From the NCBI RefSeq assembly GCF_033366695.1, contig NZ_JAOBTQ010000001.1:2542001-2606000 (forward strand): a stretch of DNA of 64,000 bases, read 5' to 3'. The position numbers and the translations under genes are program-made. Of this stretch, positions 24,984 through 33,955 are shown in pieces. Every line of letters starts with the position of its first letter. Positions within the stretch are counted from its first letter, which is position 1. The notes below the pieces were generated by a model. It saw only the letters and a list, made by a program, of their open reading frames with translations. It searched no databases and was not told the origin of the DNA. This DNA comes from Streptomyces sp. SCL15-4 (GTDB lineage Bacteria; Actinomycetota; Actinomycetes; Streptomycetales; Streptomycetaceae).

Positions 24984-25381
24984 GCCCCCCAGGTCAGGCC
25001 GCGGTCGGCGAGCAGTGCGATCTGGGCCTCGAAGCGGGGCTCTTCGACGTCTGCGGCGCGGCCGCCGTCGCGGTGCGGAGGGTTCTTCACCGAGCCGTAC
25101 TCCAGCAGGTTGCCGAGGGCTCCCTGCGGGGCTCCCTTGTCCGGGCCGATGATGGCCATGAAGATGTCCGGCCCGTATGCGGCCAAGTCGAAGCCGATCG
25201 AGTTCGGGTAGGCCGGCGCGTGACGGCCCGAGGACTGCCGGGCGTTGGCCTGCCAGTCCCGCTTGATGTTCACGGCGCCGCGCATCGTGACCTGCCGGAC
25301 TTCCTGGCGCAGCCGGGGAATCGCGCGGGCCAGCTGCCGCTCGAGGCGGCGGACGTCGCTCATGTCGAAGCGTGCGCTCAT
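24980..25381 (-). CDS. HK97 gp10-like head-tail joining protein
   Basis: 133 residues, MSARFDMSDVRRLERQLARAI start; pattern RQVTMRGAVNIKRDWQANA... LEYGSVKNPPH matches HK97 gp10-type proteins (tail component linking neck and tail). ATGA overlaps on both sides. Confidence 0.8.
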   Translation of the reverse strand: MSARFDMSDVRRLERQLARAIPRLRQEVRQVTMRGAVNIKRDWQANARQSSGRHAPAYPNSIGFDLAAYGPDIFMAIIGPDKGAPQGALGNLLEYGSVKNPPHRDGGRAADVEEPRFEAQIALLADRGLTWGA

Positions 25382-25788
25382 GACCGGTCCTCCGTTCTGA
25401 TCCGCCACGCCGTCGACTGATCGGAGAATGTCGCGCCGGCCACCCAGAGGATCAGTCCGACCATGCGGGCGTCCGGTGAGGATGTGACCTCGATACGCAT
25501 GCCCGGCATGATCCGCGTGCCGGCCGGCAAGGAAGCGGCCCAAGGTAGCTGCACCTCGTACTCGCGCAGCACAACCTCGCGTTCGCCTGCCTCGGTCTCT
25601 TCCCCCGTCGATGCGGCGATGGCCTTCACCCGGGCCTTGCCGCTGTAGAGGGTCGTCTGCTCGCCCGGGACCGTGTTACCGGAACCCCGGTCGAAGACGT
25701 CCGGTGCCTGCGCATACAGGCGGACCGTGTCGCGCATCCGGGCTTCGGCCGCCCGGCGGCCTGCCGCAAGGACTGCATCCAGGCTCAT
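25378..25788 (-). CDS. Head-tail connector (DUF6093-like), 136 aa
   Basis: MSLDAVLAAGRRAAEARMRDTVRLY start; beta-rich body with GEREVVLREYEVQLPW and ITS-type loops. This matches the DUF6093 stopper-type connector found in Streptomyces phages between gp6-like and gp10-like proteins. Confidence 0.7.
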   Translation of the reverse strand: MSLDAVLAAGRRAAEARMRDTVRLYAQAPDVFDRGSGNTVPGEQTTLYSGKARVKAIAASTGEETEAGEREVVLREYEVQLPWAASLPAGTRIMPGMRIEVTSSPDARMVGLILWVAGATFSDQSTAWRIRTEDRS

Positions 25789-26354
25789 CGCAGCCTCATC
25801 GTGCCGATGCGGCGGCGGTAGTCGCCCAGCATCGTCTTGTGGGCGTCGGAGAGGCCGCCCAAGCCCAGCGATTCCGCGGCGAACGTCCGCGTGTAGTCGT
25901 CGATAGCCTCTTGGCGGAGCATCGACGGGTTGGCCAGCGTGGACGCGGCAAGATCCAGACACACGGCGCGGACGTCGTCCGGCACTTCCTCGTAGCCGTG
26001 CGTGTAGGTCACCTGAACGATGCCAGGGTCCGGATAGGAAGCGGTGCCCGGAAGATACCGCCAGCCGCCCGTGCGCAGCAGCCGGTCCCCCGACAGCACC
26101 CAGTCGGCGAGCACCAGAGCCTGGACCCGCACTTCGGACACCGAGATGACCGGCCGCTGCGGCAAGACGAGCTCCGCAACGTCGATGACCCGTAGCTGCA
26201 CAACGTCGTCGACGACCTTCGTGATCGTCTGCCGCGTCCATTTGCGGATCACAGCCGATGCAGACGCCAACGCCAGCTCGGCGGCGGCCGGATCGACCGG
26301 AGTCTGCATCACTGTCGACAGTTCGGCCGCCGTAGCGAACGGGGGAAGAGCCAC
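25785..26354 (-). CDS. Head-tail connector gp6-like (adaptor)
   Basis: 189 residues, GTG start, MALPPFATAAELSTVM. Helical N-terminus and a characteristic middle (VPQRPVISVSEVRV, GIVQVTYTHGYEEVPDDVRAVC) of the gp6/YqbG-like adaptors that bind the portal. Order portal-scaffold-capsid-adaptor-stopper is as expected. Confidence 0.8.
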   Translation of the reverse strand: MALPPFATAAELSTVMQTPVDPAAAELALASASAVIRKWTRQTITKVVDDVVQLRVIDVAELVLPQRPVISVSEVRVQALVLADWVLSGDRLLRTGGWRYLPGTASYPDPGIVQVTYTHGYEEVPDDVRAVCLDLAASTLANPSMLRQEAIDDYTRTFAAESLGLGGLSDAHKTMLGDYRRRIGTMRLR

Positions 26355-26369
26355 GGCGACCTCCCTGTG

Positions 26370-26630
26370 TCAATTCTTGCGCGCGTCGTCGTCGAGCTTC
26401 TGCCGGACCTCGCGGGCGTGGTCCACGTCCGTCTCGGGTGTCGGCTTGCCGGCTGTGACGCCTGCCACGGTGTAGTGCTCGCTCGGGGTCGGGTCCGTTG
26501 CGACACCGTAGAAGCCCTGCTCCTGCGCCCTGTCGGTGGCGTGCTGCACGGCCTTCGCCACGTCGTCGCCCTCAGGCACGGGCTGGTTCTCCGGCTCGCC
26601 GGCCGGCTTGTTCGATCGCGATGCGGCCAT
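26370..26630 (-). CDS. Small protein after capsid gene, 86 aa
   Basis: MAASRSNKPAGEPENQPVPEGDDV start; hydrophilic, Pro/Glu/Asp-rich, without a fold-like core. Many actinophages have such a short protein just behind the capsid gene. Function unknown. Confidence 0.6.
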   Translation of the reverse strand: MAASRSNKPAGEPENQPVPEGDDVAKAVQHATDRAQEQGFYGVATDPTPSEHYTVAGVTAGKPTPETDVDHAREVRQKLDDDARKN

Positions 26631-26662
26631 GACAGGCCTCCTTGGTTCCGGAAGAGTGCGGA

Positions 26663-27625
26663 TTAGGCGCCGACGGTCTTCAGAACGCCGACCGGATAGC
26701 GGGACGCCTCGGTGGGCTGCTCGTTGTTGATGCGGTTGGAGACCTGCCAGCCGACGCGGAACGTCAGGCGGACGGCGGTCATGTCCTGTTGGGCCAAGTT
26801 GTAGATGATCGCGCCCGTGTTGTCCTGGATGACCGCCTGGTCGAGGATCTTCATCGAGATGTCGGAACGCACACCGATCACGAACTCGTCCCAGTCACCG
26901 GCGAACAGGCGCACACCGTCCACGCCAGCGCCACCCGCGAGGGGGAACATGCCCTTCATCGCGTACTGGATCGGGTAGCCGTCGAGGGTGCGCATGTCGC
27001 CGGAGATACGGGATTCGTCGAGCTTGCGGCCCTGGGTGTCGCGGGCCCGGCGCAGCTTGCTCTTGGCAGAGGTTGCGGCGACGAAGCCGTTGACCTCGAA
27101 ACCGTCGGCCTCGACCTTCTCGTACACGTTGTCGATGTCGCCGAAGAAGCCACCCTGCGCGGCGGTGGCGCCCTCGTTCACGCTGTTCCCGGCCGCGGTG
27201 GCGGCCGAGAGGATGTTCGTGGGAAAGCTGGAGGGCGCGTTCGTCCCAAAGAAGATCGTCGAGTCGAGCAGGCGCCCGAACGCCTCCCGGACCAGCGGCT
27301 CCGCCTCGTCCCACAGGTCCGCGTCGGTGTCGGCGAGGACGTTGTCCGGGAACGGGACGATCGTCGCCATCTCCTCGACGTTGAGGAACTTGTTCGCCCA
27401 GTTCACCTCCGTGGTCTGCTTCAGGCCCGTGTCGCCGGCGACCCAGTAGGCAACCGGCAGAGCGGACAGGATCGGCAGCCGGACCTGGCCGCGGGCCACC
27501 GGGATCCGCTTGAACATGCTCAGCGCGGCCGAGTCTTCGACGGCCTTGCCGAGCATCTCCTTGGAGACTTCCTCGGGGATGAGAGCCGCGGCGTCGGTCC
27601 GCGACGTGATGTTGTTGTAGGCCAC
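26663..27625 (-). CDS. Major capsid protein
   Basis: 320 residues, GTG start, AYNNITSRTDAAALIPEEVSKEML. HK97-fold features: N-arm, long spine-helix segment (residues 45-75), P-domain and an A-domain ending VSNRINNEQPTEASRYPVGVLK. Flanked by scaffold and connector genes. Assembles the icosahedral head. Confidence 0.9.
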   Translation of the reverse strand: MAYNNITSRTDAAALIPEEVSKEMLGKAVEDSAALSMFKRIPVARGQVRLPILSALPVAYWVAGDTGLKQTTEVNWANKFLNVEEMATIVPFPDNVLADTDADLWDEAEPLVREAFGRLLDSTIFFGTNAPSSFPTNILSAATAAGNSVNEGATAAQGGFFGDIDNVYEKVEADGFEVNGFVAATSAKSKLRRARDTQGRKLDESRISGDMRTLDGYPIQYAMKGMFPLAGGAGVDGVRLFAGDWDEFVIGVRSDISMKILDQAVIQDNTGAIIYNLAQQDMTAVRLTFRVGWQVSNRINNEQPTEASRYPVGVLKTVGA

Positions 27626-27682
27626 GGCTGATGCCTGCCTTTCGCGAGAATGGCCGGCCGGATCAGACCGGGCCGGACGTGG

Positions 27683-28234
27683 TTAGCTCGCACCCGCCTG
27701 CTGGCGGATGAGATCGTTCATGGAGGTCGGCTTCGCCGCCGTGGTGCGCGCACCGCCGTCGAACGAAGGCGGCGCCTCCTTCGCCAAGTGCGGCTTGCGC
27801 TTGAGGAGATCGGCGAGGGCCTTCTCGATGCCCTTGCTGTCGATCTCGCCGTCGTCGTCGACGAAGTCCGCCAGGTTGAGGAAGGCTGCGGCGTCGGAGG
27901 GATCGGCGAAGGTGGCCGCCGCGAGCGCCCTCACTTCGGCGCGGGTTGCGCGCTCCACCATTGCGGTGGCGCGCTGCTCGGCCTTCGTCATGCGCTCGGT
28001 GGCCTTCTGGAGTTCCGACTTGTCTCGGTCGTCGATCTCCTGCAGACGGGCGGCGTGCTCCTTCGCAGTCTTCTCGGCTGCCTTGGCGCGGCGCTTCCAC
28101 TCGTCGAGCGCCTTCTCCCCCGCCGGGCCGAGCGGCGCGCTGGCCGTCGGCTCCGGCGCCCCGGCCGGCTCCTCTGCCGGCTCGGCGCCCTCGCTTCCCT
28201 GCGGAGCGGTGGATTCGGTTGTGGTCTCGGACAT
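27683..28234 (-). CDS. Scaffolding protein
   Basis: 183 residues, strongly acidic/basic coiled-coil with a Pro/Ala/Glu-rich N-terminus and EWKRRAKAAEKTAKEHAARLQE onward, ending DLIRQQAGAS. Position between MuF-like and capsid genes is standard for siphophage scaffold proteins. Confidence 0.8.
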   Translation of the reverse strand: MSETTTESTAPQGSEGAEPAEEPAGAPEPTASAPLGPAGEKALDEWKRRAKAAEKTAKEHAARLQEIDDRDKSELQKATERMTKAEQRATAMVERATRAEVRALAAATFADPSDAAAFLNLADFVDDDGEIDSKGIEKALADLLKRKPHLAKEAPPSFDGGARTTAAKPTSMNDLIRQQAGAS

Positions 28235-28275
28235 GCGTGCTCCCGTTGCGGGATCAGGCCGCGCGTTGCGCGCGG

Positions 28276-29307
28276 TCAGGACAAATAGCCGAAGCGACGG
28301 AGCATCGCGATCGCCTCGTCGCGTGATTCGGCAAGCTCGAAGATCTGCTCGGGCATGAGCCGGGGCGTGCGCAGGTGGAAGCCACGGCCGCTCGGTGGGA
28401 CCAGTCCGCGGTCGACCGCGCGGCGCCGCTCCAGACGGTAGAAGTGACCGCGGCGCGTGGCGCCCTCGCGGGTCGCGCTCAGGACACGGCCGTAGGCGGT
28501 CGTGGTGTACATGCCGCGCCGGGCATTCACCACCTGCGCCATGTCGGCGCCCTCACGGATGGCCCGGGCGCCGGCCTCACCGAAGGTGCGTTCCTGCTCG
28601 GCTCTGGACAGGCTGTCGAAGTAACCACGCGGGTCCATGAACCCGCGGCCGCCCGTGTCGTCGGCGCCTTGGCCGCGGTGCTGGTTGCGGGCGATCAGCG
28701 TGGTCGGCAAGTGGATGCAGTCGCAGCGAGGATGCCGCTGGAAGCCCTTGTTCCAGCCGAACTCCTTGCCGGCCAAGACGATGCACCGCGCGCACGCGGG
28801 CGGCTGAACCACGCGCACGTAGCCCTGGATGGTGCGCTTGCCGGCCATCGACGCCCCGACGGCACTCCGACCGGCCTGGGCCACCTCCGAGCCGGACAAG
28901 GCCAACGCCTGTCGCAGGCCTCGCATCAGCGCATCCTGCGCGGCCAGCCCGGCCCCGATGCCCTGCTTTGTCGTGATGACCGGCAGGTACATCAACGAGT
29001 CCAAGGTGCGTCCGTCGGCGGCGACCCCAGCGAACGCACTCGGCCGCACAGCGCCCAGCCGCTCTGGGTCGGCGCCCTCCGCGGCCACGACCTCGTCCAC
29101 GTAGTCGTCGGCGAGACGCGCCGAGGCCAGCTGGCCCGCGGTGACCGTCTGGACCACCCTTCGGCCGATGCCCGCGTTCCACGAGCCGGTGAGGTCGCCG
29201 ATGTCGATCAGCCGCCACAGTTCCTGGACCTGGTTCGCGGTGAGCCGGGTGATCCGCTGCTGCTGCCGGTAGTGCCGCAGCGCGATCCGCCGGACGCCGA
29301 CGGTCAC
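28276..29307 (-). CDS. MuF-like / capsid-associated protein (VG15 type)
   Basis: 343 residues, GTG start after AGGGGTAGGG. Cysteine motifs PPACARCIVLAGKEFGW and HPRCDCIHLP (residues 170-205) are characteristic of the Streptomyces phage MuF-like proteins beside the portal. Such minor head proteins enter the capsid with DNA; in some prophages the family carries toxin or protease C-termini, but nothing of that kind is recognisable here. Confidence 0.75.
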   Translation of the reverse strand: MTVGVRRIALRHYRQQQRITRLTANQVQELWRLIDIGDLTGSWNAGIGRRVVQTVTAGQLASARLADDYVDEVVAAEGADPERLGAVRPSAFAGVAADGRTLDSLMYLPVITTKQGIGAGLAAQDALMRGLRQALALSGSEVAQAGRSAVGASMAGKRTIQGYVRVVQPPACARCIVLAGKEFGWNKGFQRHPRCDCIHLPTTLIARNQHRGQGADDTGGRGFMDPRGYFDSLSRAEQERTFGEAGARAIREGADMAQVVNARRGMYTTTAYGRVLSATREGATRRGHFYRLERRRAVDRGLVPPSGRGFHLRTPRLMPEQIFELAESRDEAIAMLRRFGYLS

Positions 29308-29309
29308 CC

Positions 29310-30689
29310 CTACCCCTCAAGGCCAGCTTGCAAAGGATCGGCCTCCGCAGACGGCTTGGGCCCGTACTCGGCCGCCATGTCGCCCGCCATTGCCCGGTCG
29401 AGAGCGTCCTCGTTAAGGCGACGCCACCGCTCGATCTCCTGCGGTGTAGCGCCCCAGCGCTCCCACAGCACCTCACGCGGTACGCCGAGCGTGCCCATCT
29501 TCACCAGTGCGTCGACCAGCTCGCCTTCCGTCCGCCACTCCGGGGACTTCCACACGATCCGGGCCTGCAAGGAGGCGAACCCGGCCAGGCGCATCGTGCG
29601 CTCCAGGCCCTCCTCCAGGAACCGGCGCCGCTGATAGATCTTGTGGATGAGGCCCGCCTCGGCCGCCTTCAGAGCCTCCGCAGACAGGTTCGTCAACGCC
29701 CCCAGCAGGTAGTGCGGCGGCGTGGAGGTGATGGCCGCGATGTCGCGGACGTCCTCCTCCTTGGCCTTCAGGTAGCCCGTAAGGTCCGCGGCAGCGAACT
29801 GCCCGAACTTGGCGTTATCGCCCTCGGCGACCAGGATCTTGTTCACCGCCACGTCGAACGGCTCGATCTCCTGACCGTTGTCATCAACCGGGATGTCCAT
29901 CCCCGTCGCCCACTTCTGTGGGAACGCCGCCGCTTCCTGCGTCATCATCCGGTCCGCGATCGTCTTGTTGATCCGGTCCTGGATCCCGGTCACCGACCGC
30001 AGCTCCGAGGCCCCCGGCTTCAGCATCCGGGGCCGGTTCGCCAGCTCACCGAACGGCACCTCGCCCAAGACGTTGCGGCCACCCCACTTCTCGCCGGCCA
30101 CCTCCCGCCGCACCCACTGTGGCTTGCCGCCCGTCTTCGGCTCCGGCGCCTCGAACTTGTAAATGCGGTCCGGGAGGTAGAGGGTGCAGCACAGCCGAGC
30201 CGTCCAGTCATCCAGCCACAGCTTCAAAGCTGCTGCCGGGACACCGGGAGCGTCCGGGCGATAGGCCAGGATGACCTGCGTCGGGTGCTCCGGTGTGACC
30301 CGGAAGCCCCCATCCCGTACCGGCGACACCATCAGGTACGCAGTGCCGTGGATCGCGGCCTCCAGAAAGGCGAGCTGAGAACCGCCGTCCAGGTTGTTCT
30401 CCTGCCACAGCTCCCACGCCGCCTCGTCCGCGGCGCCCTCGATGTCCGACTGGAAGCCGGCCACCTCCAGCCGCCCCACGAAAGCGTCCACCACCAGCTC
30501 GCAGTAGTTCGCCCGCGACATCTTCAGCAACCGGCGGAACGGAGCCCGGGCCCTCTCGTGCAGATGCGGCAGCGGATGCTCGCACTCGTAGTAGTCGTCG
30601 TAGACCTTCGTCTCCGCCGACCGCTTGGACAGAGCCTGGTACAGGCGGTCACGCCACCACTCCGGGGACTGGACAGTAGGCTCAGGCAT
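29310..30689 (-). CDS. Portal protein (Gp6/SPP1 family)
   Basis: 459 residues with the family opening WWRDRLYQALSKRSAETKVYDDYYEC and an Asp/Glu-rich middle. The dodecameric portal forms the DNA entry channel. Located directly downstream of TerL, 15 bp apart. Confidence 0.9.
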   Translation of the reverse strand: MPEPTVQSPEWWRDRLYQALSKRSAETKVYDDYYECEHPLPHLHERARAPFRRLLKMSRANYCELVVDAFVGRLEVAGFQSDIEGAADEAAWELWQENNLDGGSQLAFLEAAIHGTAYLMVSPVRDGGFRVTPEHPTQVILAYRPDAPGVPAAALKLWLDDWTARLCCTLYLPDRIYKFEAPEPKTGGKPQWVRREVAGEKWGGRNVLGEVPFGELANRPRMLKPGASELRSVTGIQDRINKTIADRMMTQEAAAFPQKWATGMDIPVDDNGQEIEPFDVAVNKILVAEGDNAKFGQFAAADLTGYLKAKEEDVRDIAAITSTPPHYLLGALTNLSAEALKAAEAGLIHKIYQRRRFLEEGLERTMRLAGFASLQARIVWKSPEWRTEGELVDALVKMGTLGVPREVLWERWGATPQEIERWRRLNEDALDRAMAGDMAAEYGPKPSAEADPLQAGLEG

Positions 30690-30704
30690 CCGGCCCCCTC
30701 TCGG

Positions 30705-32276
30705 TCAGAATCCACGCGCCCTGCGCCTCTTCGGCTTGGCCAGACCCGCGGCGACCGCATCCCCGGCCGCCTCGTGGGCGAGGATCGAGCACATGGCGAT
30801 GTCGATCTTCTGCGACTCGGACGCCTTCTTCAGCAAGTACCGGCCCGCCGGCCGAGCCGCCTTCCGCGCATTGCGGATGTGCTGCCCGGCCCACGTACAG
30901 CCGTCGTGCCGGAAGGTCGAGTCCTTCTTCGTCACGTCCGTCGCCAGCCGCTCGGCCGCGCCGTGCATCTGCGCGATCCGATTCGTGTACCAGCGGGTGA
31001 CGGTCTTCTCTCCGTACCGCTCGGCGAGCGTGTCGCACTCGGACTCCCAGAACGGCGGGTCGAGATAGGCGCGCACCACCCGGTAAGTAGAGAACACCTC
31101 GTCGAAGGCGGTCATCACCTCAAGCCGCGGCACCTGCCCGCTCCACTCGGCCGGGTTCCAGACCGTCGGCCGGGAATCAGGCCCGTAGGTCGGGGTGAAC
31201 TGGTAGCCGTCCAGGGTCTCCAGGCGGATGCCCGTCCAGTCGTCGATGTCAGAGCCGTCGAAGCCCAGTGTCACCGCAGTGCCCGGCTCTACCTCGCGCG
31301 GCTCGCGGCGCAGATCCCAGCGGTCGCCATCGATGTACGCCCCCGTACCGGCGACGATCCGGTTCAGGTAGAACCGCTCGGCCTGGGCCGGGTCCTTCTC
31401 GGCGATCTCAACCAGTTCGCCGTCGATCCGGTCCAGGTCAACCCAGCCGCCGGCGAGAACGGAGGAATCGCCGTAGGCGACGCGCAGCGCCTTGTGCCGC
31501 TCCCGCTTGTTCGCCAGCGACGCCGGCGCCGGAATCCGGTGGTCGCGGTACACGTCCTTCACGGATGCCTCCGCAGTGCGCTGGGCCACGGACTGCTCCG
31601 ACGGATCCCAGGCATTCGTCGTCTCTACCGCGCGGCCGCCCGTGCCTGACAGATTCCTGCGCTGAGTCTCGGCGAGCTTCCAACCGCCGTTCGCCTCCAG
31701 CCAGCTGTGTGTCTCGTCCTGCACCGCGAACGTGATCCGCTGACCGAGTCGGGCCCGGCCCGAGCTGGTGACCGGCTCGATGCGGCCACCGCCCGGGACA
31801 TTGATGCGGGTCTCGCCCGTGTCCGGGATGAAATCCGCCAGCGGCCCCTCGTCAATCATCGGGACGAGCGCGCGATAGACGTTATCCGTCTGGTCCTCGG
31901 ACGTGGCCGCGATCTGGATCCACGGCGTCTCCCACGCCCGTCCCACCGGCTCGCCGCCCGAGTCCCAGCCGGCGAACCTGACCGGGCCGGCCGCCTCGGC
32001 GCACACCATCGCGCAGGTCAGTGGACCCTTGCCCCACTTCTGCGGACGCACCAGCTGGCTGCGGCGGTAGTGCCAGGCCGACCGCCAGCCGTCCTCCGTG
32101 GCGTCCGGTCGGAGCCGGTAGTGCCATGCGAGGAACGTCCACATCTCGTCCGTGAGCAGGTACGGATTGCCGATGTCGTCGCCGTCCGGAATGACGCAGT
32201 GGGCCTCGATCCACTCCCCCACCAGCCAGCCCAGAGTGGGGAATTCACCCGGATGGTCAGGTCCCCGCCACGGCAT
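30705..32276 (-). CDS. terL: Terminase large subunit
   Basis: 523 residues. ATPase with Walker A-like RPQKWGKGP (about residues 78-86) and Walker B ITFAVQDETHSW (about 178-189); the nuclease domain carries GFDGSDIDDWTGI (about 335). Drives genome packaging and cuts DNA at the ends. It overlaps the upstream 63-aa gene by 20 bp. Confidence 0.95.
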   Translation of the reverse strand: MPWRGPDHPGEFPTLGWLVGEWIEAHCVIPDGDDIGNPYLLTDEMWTFLAWHYRLRPDATEDGWRSAWHYRRSQLVRPQKWGKGPLTCAMVCAEAAGPVRFAGWDSGGEPVGRAWETPWIQIAATSEDQTDNVYRALVPMIDEGPLADFIPDTGETRINVPGGGRIEPVTSSGRARLGQRITFAVQDETHSWLEANGGWKLAETQRRNLSGTGGRAVETTNAWDPSEQSVAQRTAEASVKDVYRDHRIPAPASLANKRERHKALRVAYGDSSVLAGGWVDLDRIDGELVEIAEKDPAQAERFYLNRIVAGTGAYIDGDRWDLRREPREVEPGTAVTLGFDGSDIDDWTGIRLETLDGYQFTPTYGPDSRPTVWNPAEWSGQVPRLEVMTAFDEVFSTYRVVRAYLDPPFWESECDTLAERYGEKTVTRWYTNRIAQMHGAAERLATDVTKKDSTFRHDGCTWAGQHIRNARKAARPAGRYLLKKASESQKIDIAMCSILAHEAAGDAVAAGLAKPKRRRARGF

Positions 32277-32448
32277 CCGAGGACACCTTGCTCAGGTCGA
32301 CGCCACCCTCGAAGAGGAGCACGTGCTCGATACCCAGTTCCCTCATCGTGCGGGCGAAGCGCTCGACGGCCTCATCGTCCGTGAAGGCGTCGCCGACATT
32401 GCCGAGGACGAGGACGTCGCCCGGTTCCAGCTTCACCAGTTGGGCCAT
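32257..32448 (-). CDS. Small protein between terminase subunits, 63 aa
   Basis: MAQLVKLEPGDVLVLGNVGDAF start; alpha/beta, ending LSKVSSDAVAGT. Overlaps both neighbours (1 and 20 bp), so translationally coupled within the packaging operon. Function unknown. Confidence 0.65.
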   Translation of the reverse strand: MAQLVKLEPGDVLVLGNVGDAFTDDEAVERFARTMRELGIEHVLLFEGGVDLSKVSSDAVAGT

Positions 32449-33065
32449 TACGATCCTCCAGCCGCTTCCGAGTCGACCACCCGCAGCCTCTGCCGGGCCG
32501 TCTTCTTGCGGACCTGCGCCGTGCGCTCCTGTCGCTGCTCGGCCACCTCGTCGGCGGCCACCTCCCAGCGGAGCCGCAGCATCGCCAGCGGCGTCAGCCC
32601 CAGCCGGTCACCCAGTTGGCGGGCCTCCTTCGAGGCGTCCAAGTCGCCGAGTTCCGCCTTCACCTTCCAGCGGACGTACTGGGCGACCTCGCGAGTCCAG
32701 CCGAGCCGCTCCCAGGCAACCGACTGCGGCGTCGCCCACAAGTCCGACCACAGCTCCGCTTCCAGGGCCGCTGTCGCCTCGATCTGCTTGTCCAACACGG
32801 TCGCTGCCGACTGCGCGGCGTCCAGCTTCCGCTGCACCGCGGCCCGCTGCCGGCCCTGCAAGTCCGGCTCCATCAGCTGGAGCTCGTACTCGTCGGCTTG
32901 GCGGCGGGCCATGTCCCGCTGCGTGGTAGCAACGACGTCGTCAATGAGCGGCCACTTGGGTGGTTCTCCCTGTCGGCCACCCGCCGGCAGTCGGGTCATC
33001 GCAACCGTGGCGTTGCGCCGACGTCGCTCCCCGGCTGGCTTGGGAGGCGGTCCCATACCTGCCAT
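32448..33065 (-). CDS. terS: Terminase small subunit
   Basis: 205 residues. Basic opening MAGMGPPPKPAGERRRRNATVAM and a long helical body (EYELQLMEPDLQGRQRAAVQRKL...) that matches actinophage TerS. Recognises the packaging site and recruits TerL. Starts 235 bp after the preceding gene, leaving room for cos/pac. Confidence 0.8.
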   Translation of the reverse strand: MAGMGPPPKPAGERRRRNATVAMTRLPAGGRQGEPPKWPLIDDVVATTQRDMARRQADEYELQLMEPDLQGRQRAAVQRKLDAAQSAATVLDKQIEATAALEAELWSDLWATPQSVAWERLGWTREVAQYVRWKVKAELGDLDASKEARQLGDRLGLTPLAMLRLRWEVAADEVAEQRQERTAQVRKKTARQRLRVVDSEAAGGS

Positions 33066-33300
33066 GACTGATCAACTCCTCGTGCCGTTGCGGCACGTCG
33101 GCGCCCGCCGTTGCGGCCAGCGCAGGGTCACACTGAGTCATCACGGACTTCGATCTTGCACCGCCCAGACCCGTACAGACGGACAGCCACCTCCCCGGCG
33201 GTCCCCCGGCAATTCCGGGACGGGGGGTCCCCCCACCCCGACCGTTACAGAAGGTGACGACAGTCCGGCCACCGGGACCAGCGGGGGTGACCCGGGGTGG
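33066..33300. other. Gap between HNH and terS genes, candidate cos/pac region
   Basis: 235 bp with no gene. Rich in G runs, including GGGACGGGGGGTCCCC, and short inverted repeats. In HNH-encoding phages the packaging site lies beside the HNH/terminase genes, so cos is most likely here. I cannot fix the cut sites. Confidence 0.4.
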
Positions 33301-33525
33301 TCAGGCCCAGACGTAGAGGGTGCCGTCGTGCACCACTCGGTGCGGGTGCAGGGCCGCCCGGGAGCCTCCAGGGCCGTCATGACCAGCCGGCTCAGAGCAG
33401 TGCAGGTGCGCCAGGAGGGCGAGTTGGTGAGGGGCTCCGCACCTGGGCTCCTCATCCTGCGGTGCTTCGATGGGCATCGGCTCAGCCGCCTGCTCTTTGA
33501 CCGTCACCTTGGGCTTCGCGGTCAT
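33301..33525 (-). CDS. Small protein upstream of terminase, 74 aa
   Basis: MTAKPKVTVKEQAAEPMPIEAP start, ending HRVVHDGTLYVWA. Cys/His pairs (CGAPHQ, HLHCSEPAGH) suggest a metal site. Overlaps the HNH stop by 4 bp. Unknown function. Confidence 0.6.
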   Translation of the reverse strand: MTAKPKVTVKEQAAEPMPIEAPQDEEPRCGAPHQLALLAHLHCSEPAGHDGPGGSRAALHPHRVVHDGTLYVWA

Positions 33526-33905
33526 CGGTTCCAGCCTCCAGGCTGCTCGCGCGCTGTGCTGCTGCTGTGGCAGGGACCGCACAGGCCGCGGCCGTGCCGT
33601 GGGTCGTCGGGGTCCAGGCCGCGGGCCACGAGCTCGCGCCGGCTGAGCGGCCAGTGGTCGGCGTGCACGCTCGGCTGCCCGCACGGCTGCCCGTGTCCGT
33701 GCTCCTCGTCGGTGCACACGCACCGCGGGTCGCGGGCGAGGACGGCCGGCCGGAACCGGGTCTCATGCTGCCAGCCGTAGCCCCGCTGCCTCGCCGAACC
33801 GCGCCGCTTCTCTGCCTCACGCCGGTGCTGCTCGCACCTGCCGCCCTCGGTGTACTCGGGGCACCCGGGGACGGTGCACACCCGGTAACCTCCGCGTTTG
33901 GGCAT
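33522..33905 (-). CDS. HNH endonuclease next to terminase
   Basis: 127 residues; N-terminal zinc motif CTVPGCPEYTEGGRCEQH and the HNH core HADHWPLSRRELVARGLDPDD...GRGLCGPCHSSST. HNH enzymes beside terS are needed for cos cleavage in many HK97-like phages. Good GGAGAGG ribosome-binding site. A 17-bp dyad (33934-33950) lies just upstream. Confidence 0.85.
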   Translation of the reverse strand: MPKRGGYRVCTVPGCPEYTEGGRCEQHRREAEKRRGSARQRGYGWQHETRFRPAVLARDPRCVCTDEEHGHGQPCGQPSVHADHWPLSRRELVARGLDPDDPRHGRGLCGPCHSSSTAREQPGGWNR

Positions 33906-33933
33906 CGCTGACCTCTCCGGGGTCGTACCGTAT

Positions 33934-33950
33934 CCCTCACGCATTGAGGG
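33934..33950. promoter_or_regulatory. Dyad between divergent HNH and lipoprotein genes
   Basis: CCCTCA-CGCAT-TGAGGG is a perfect 6-bp inverted repeat in the 50-bp gap between divergent starts; its right arm is also the ribosome-binding site of the plus-strand gene. Possible operator. Confidence 0.4.
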
Positions 33951-33955
33951 GGATC

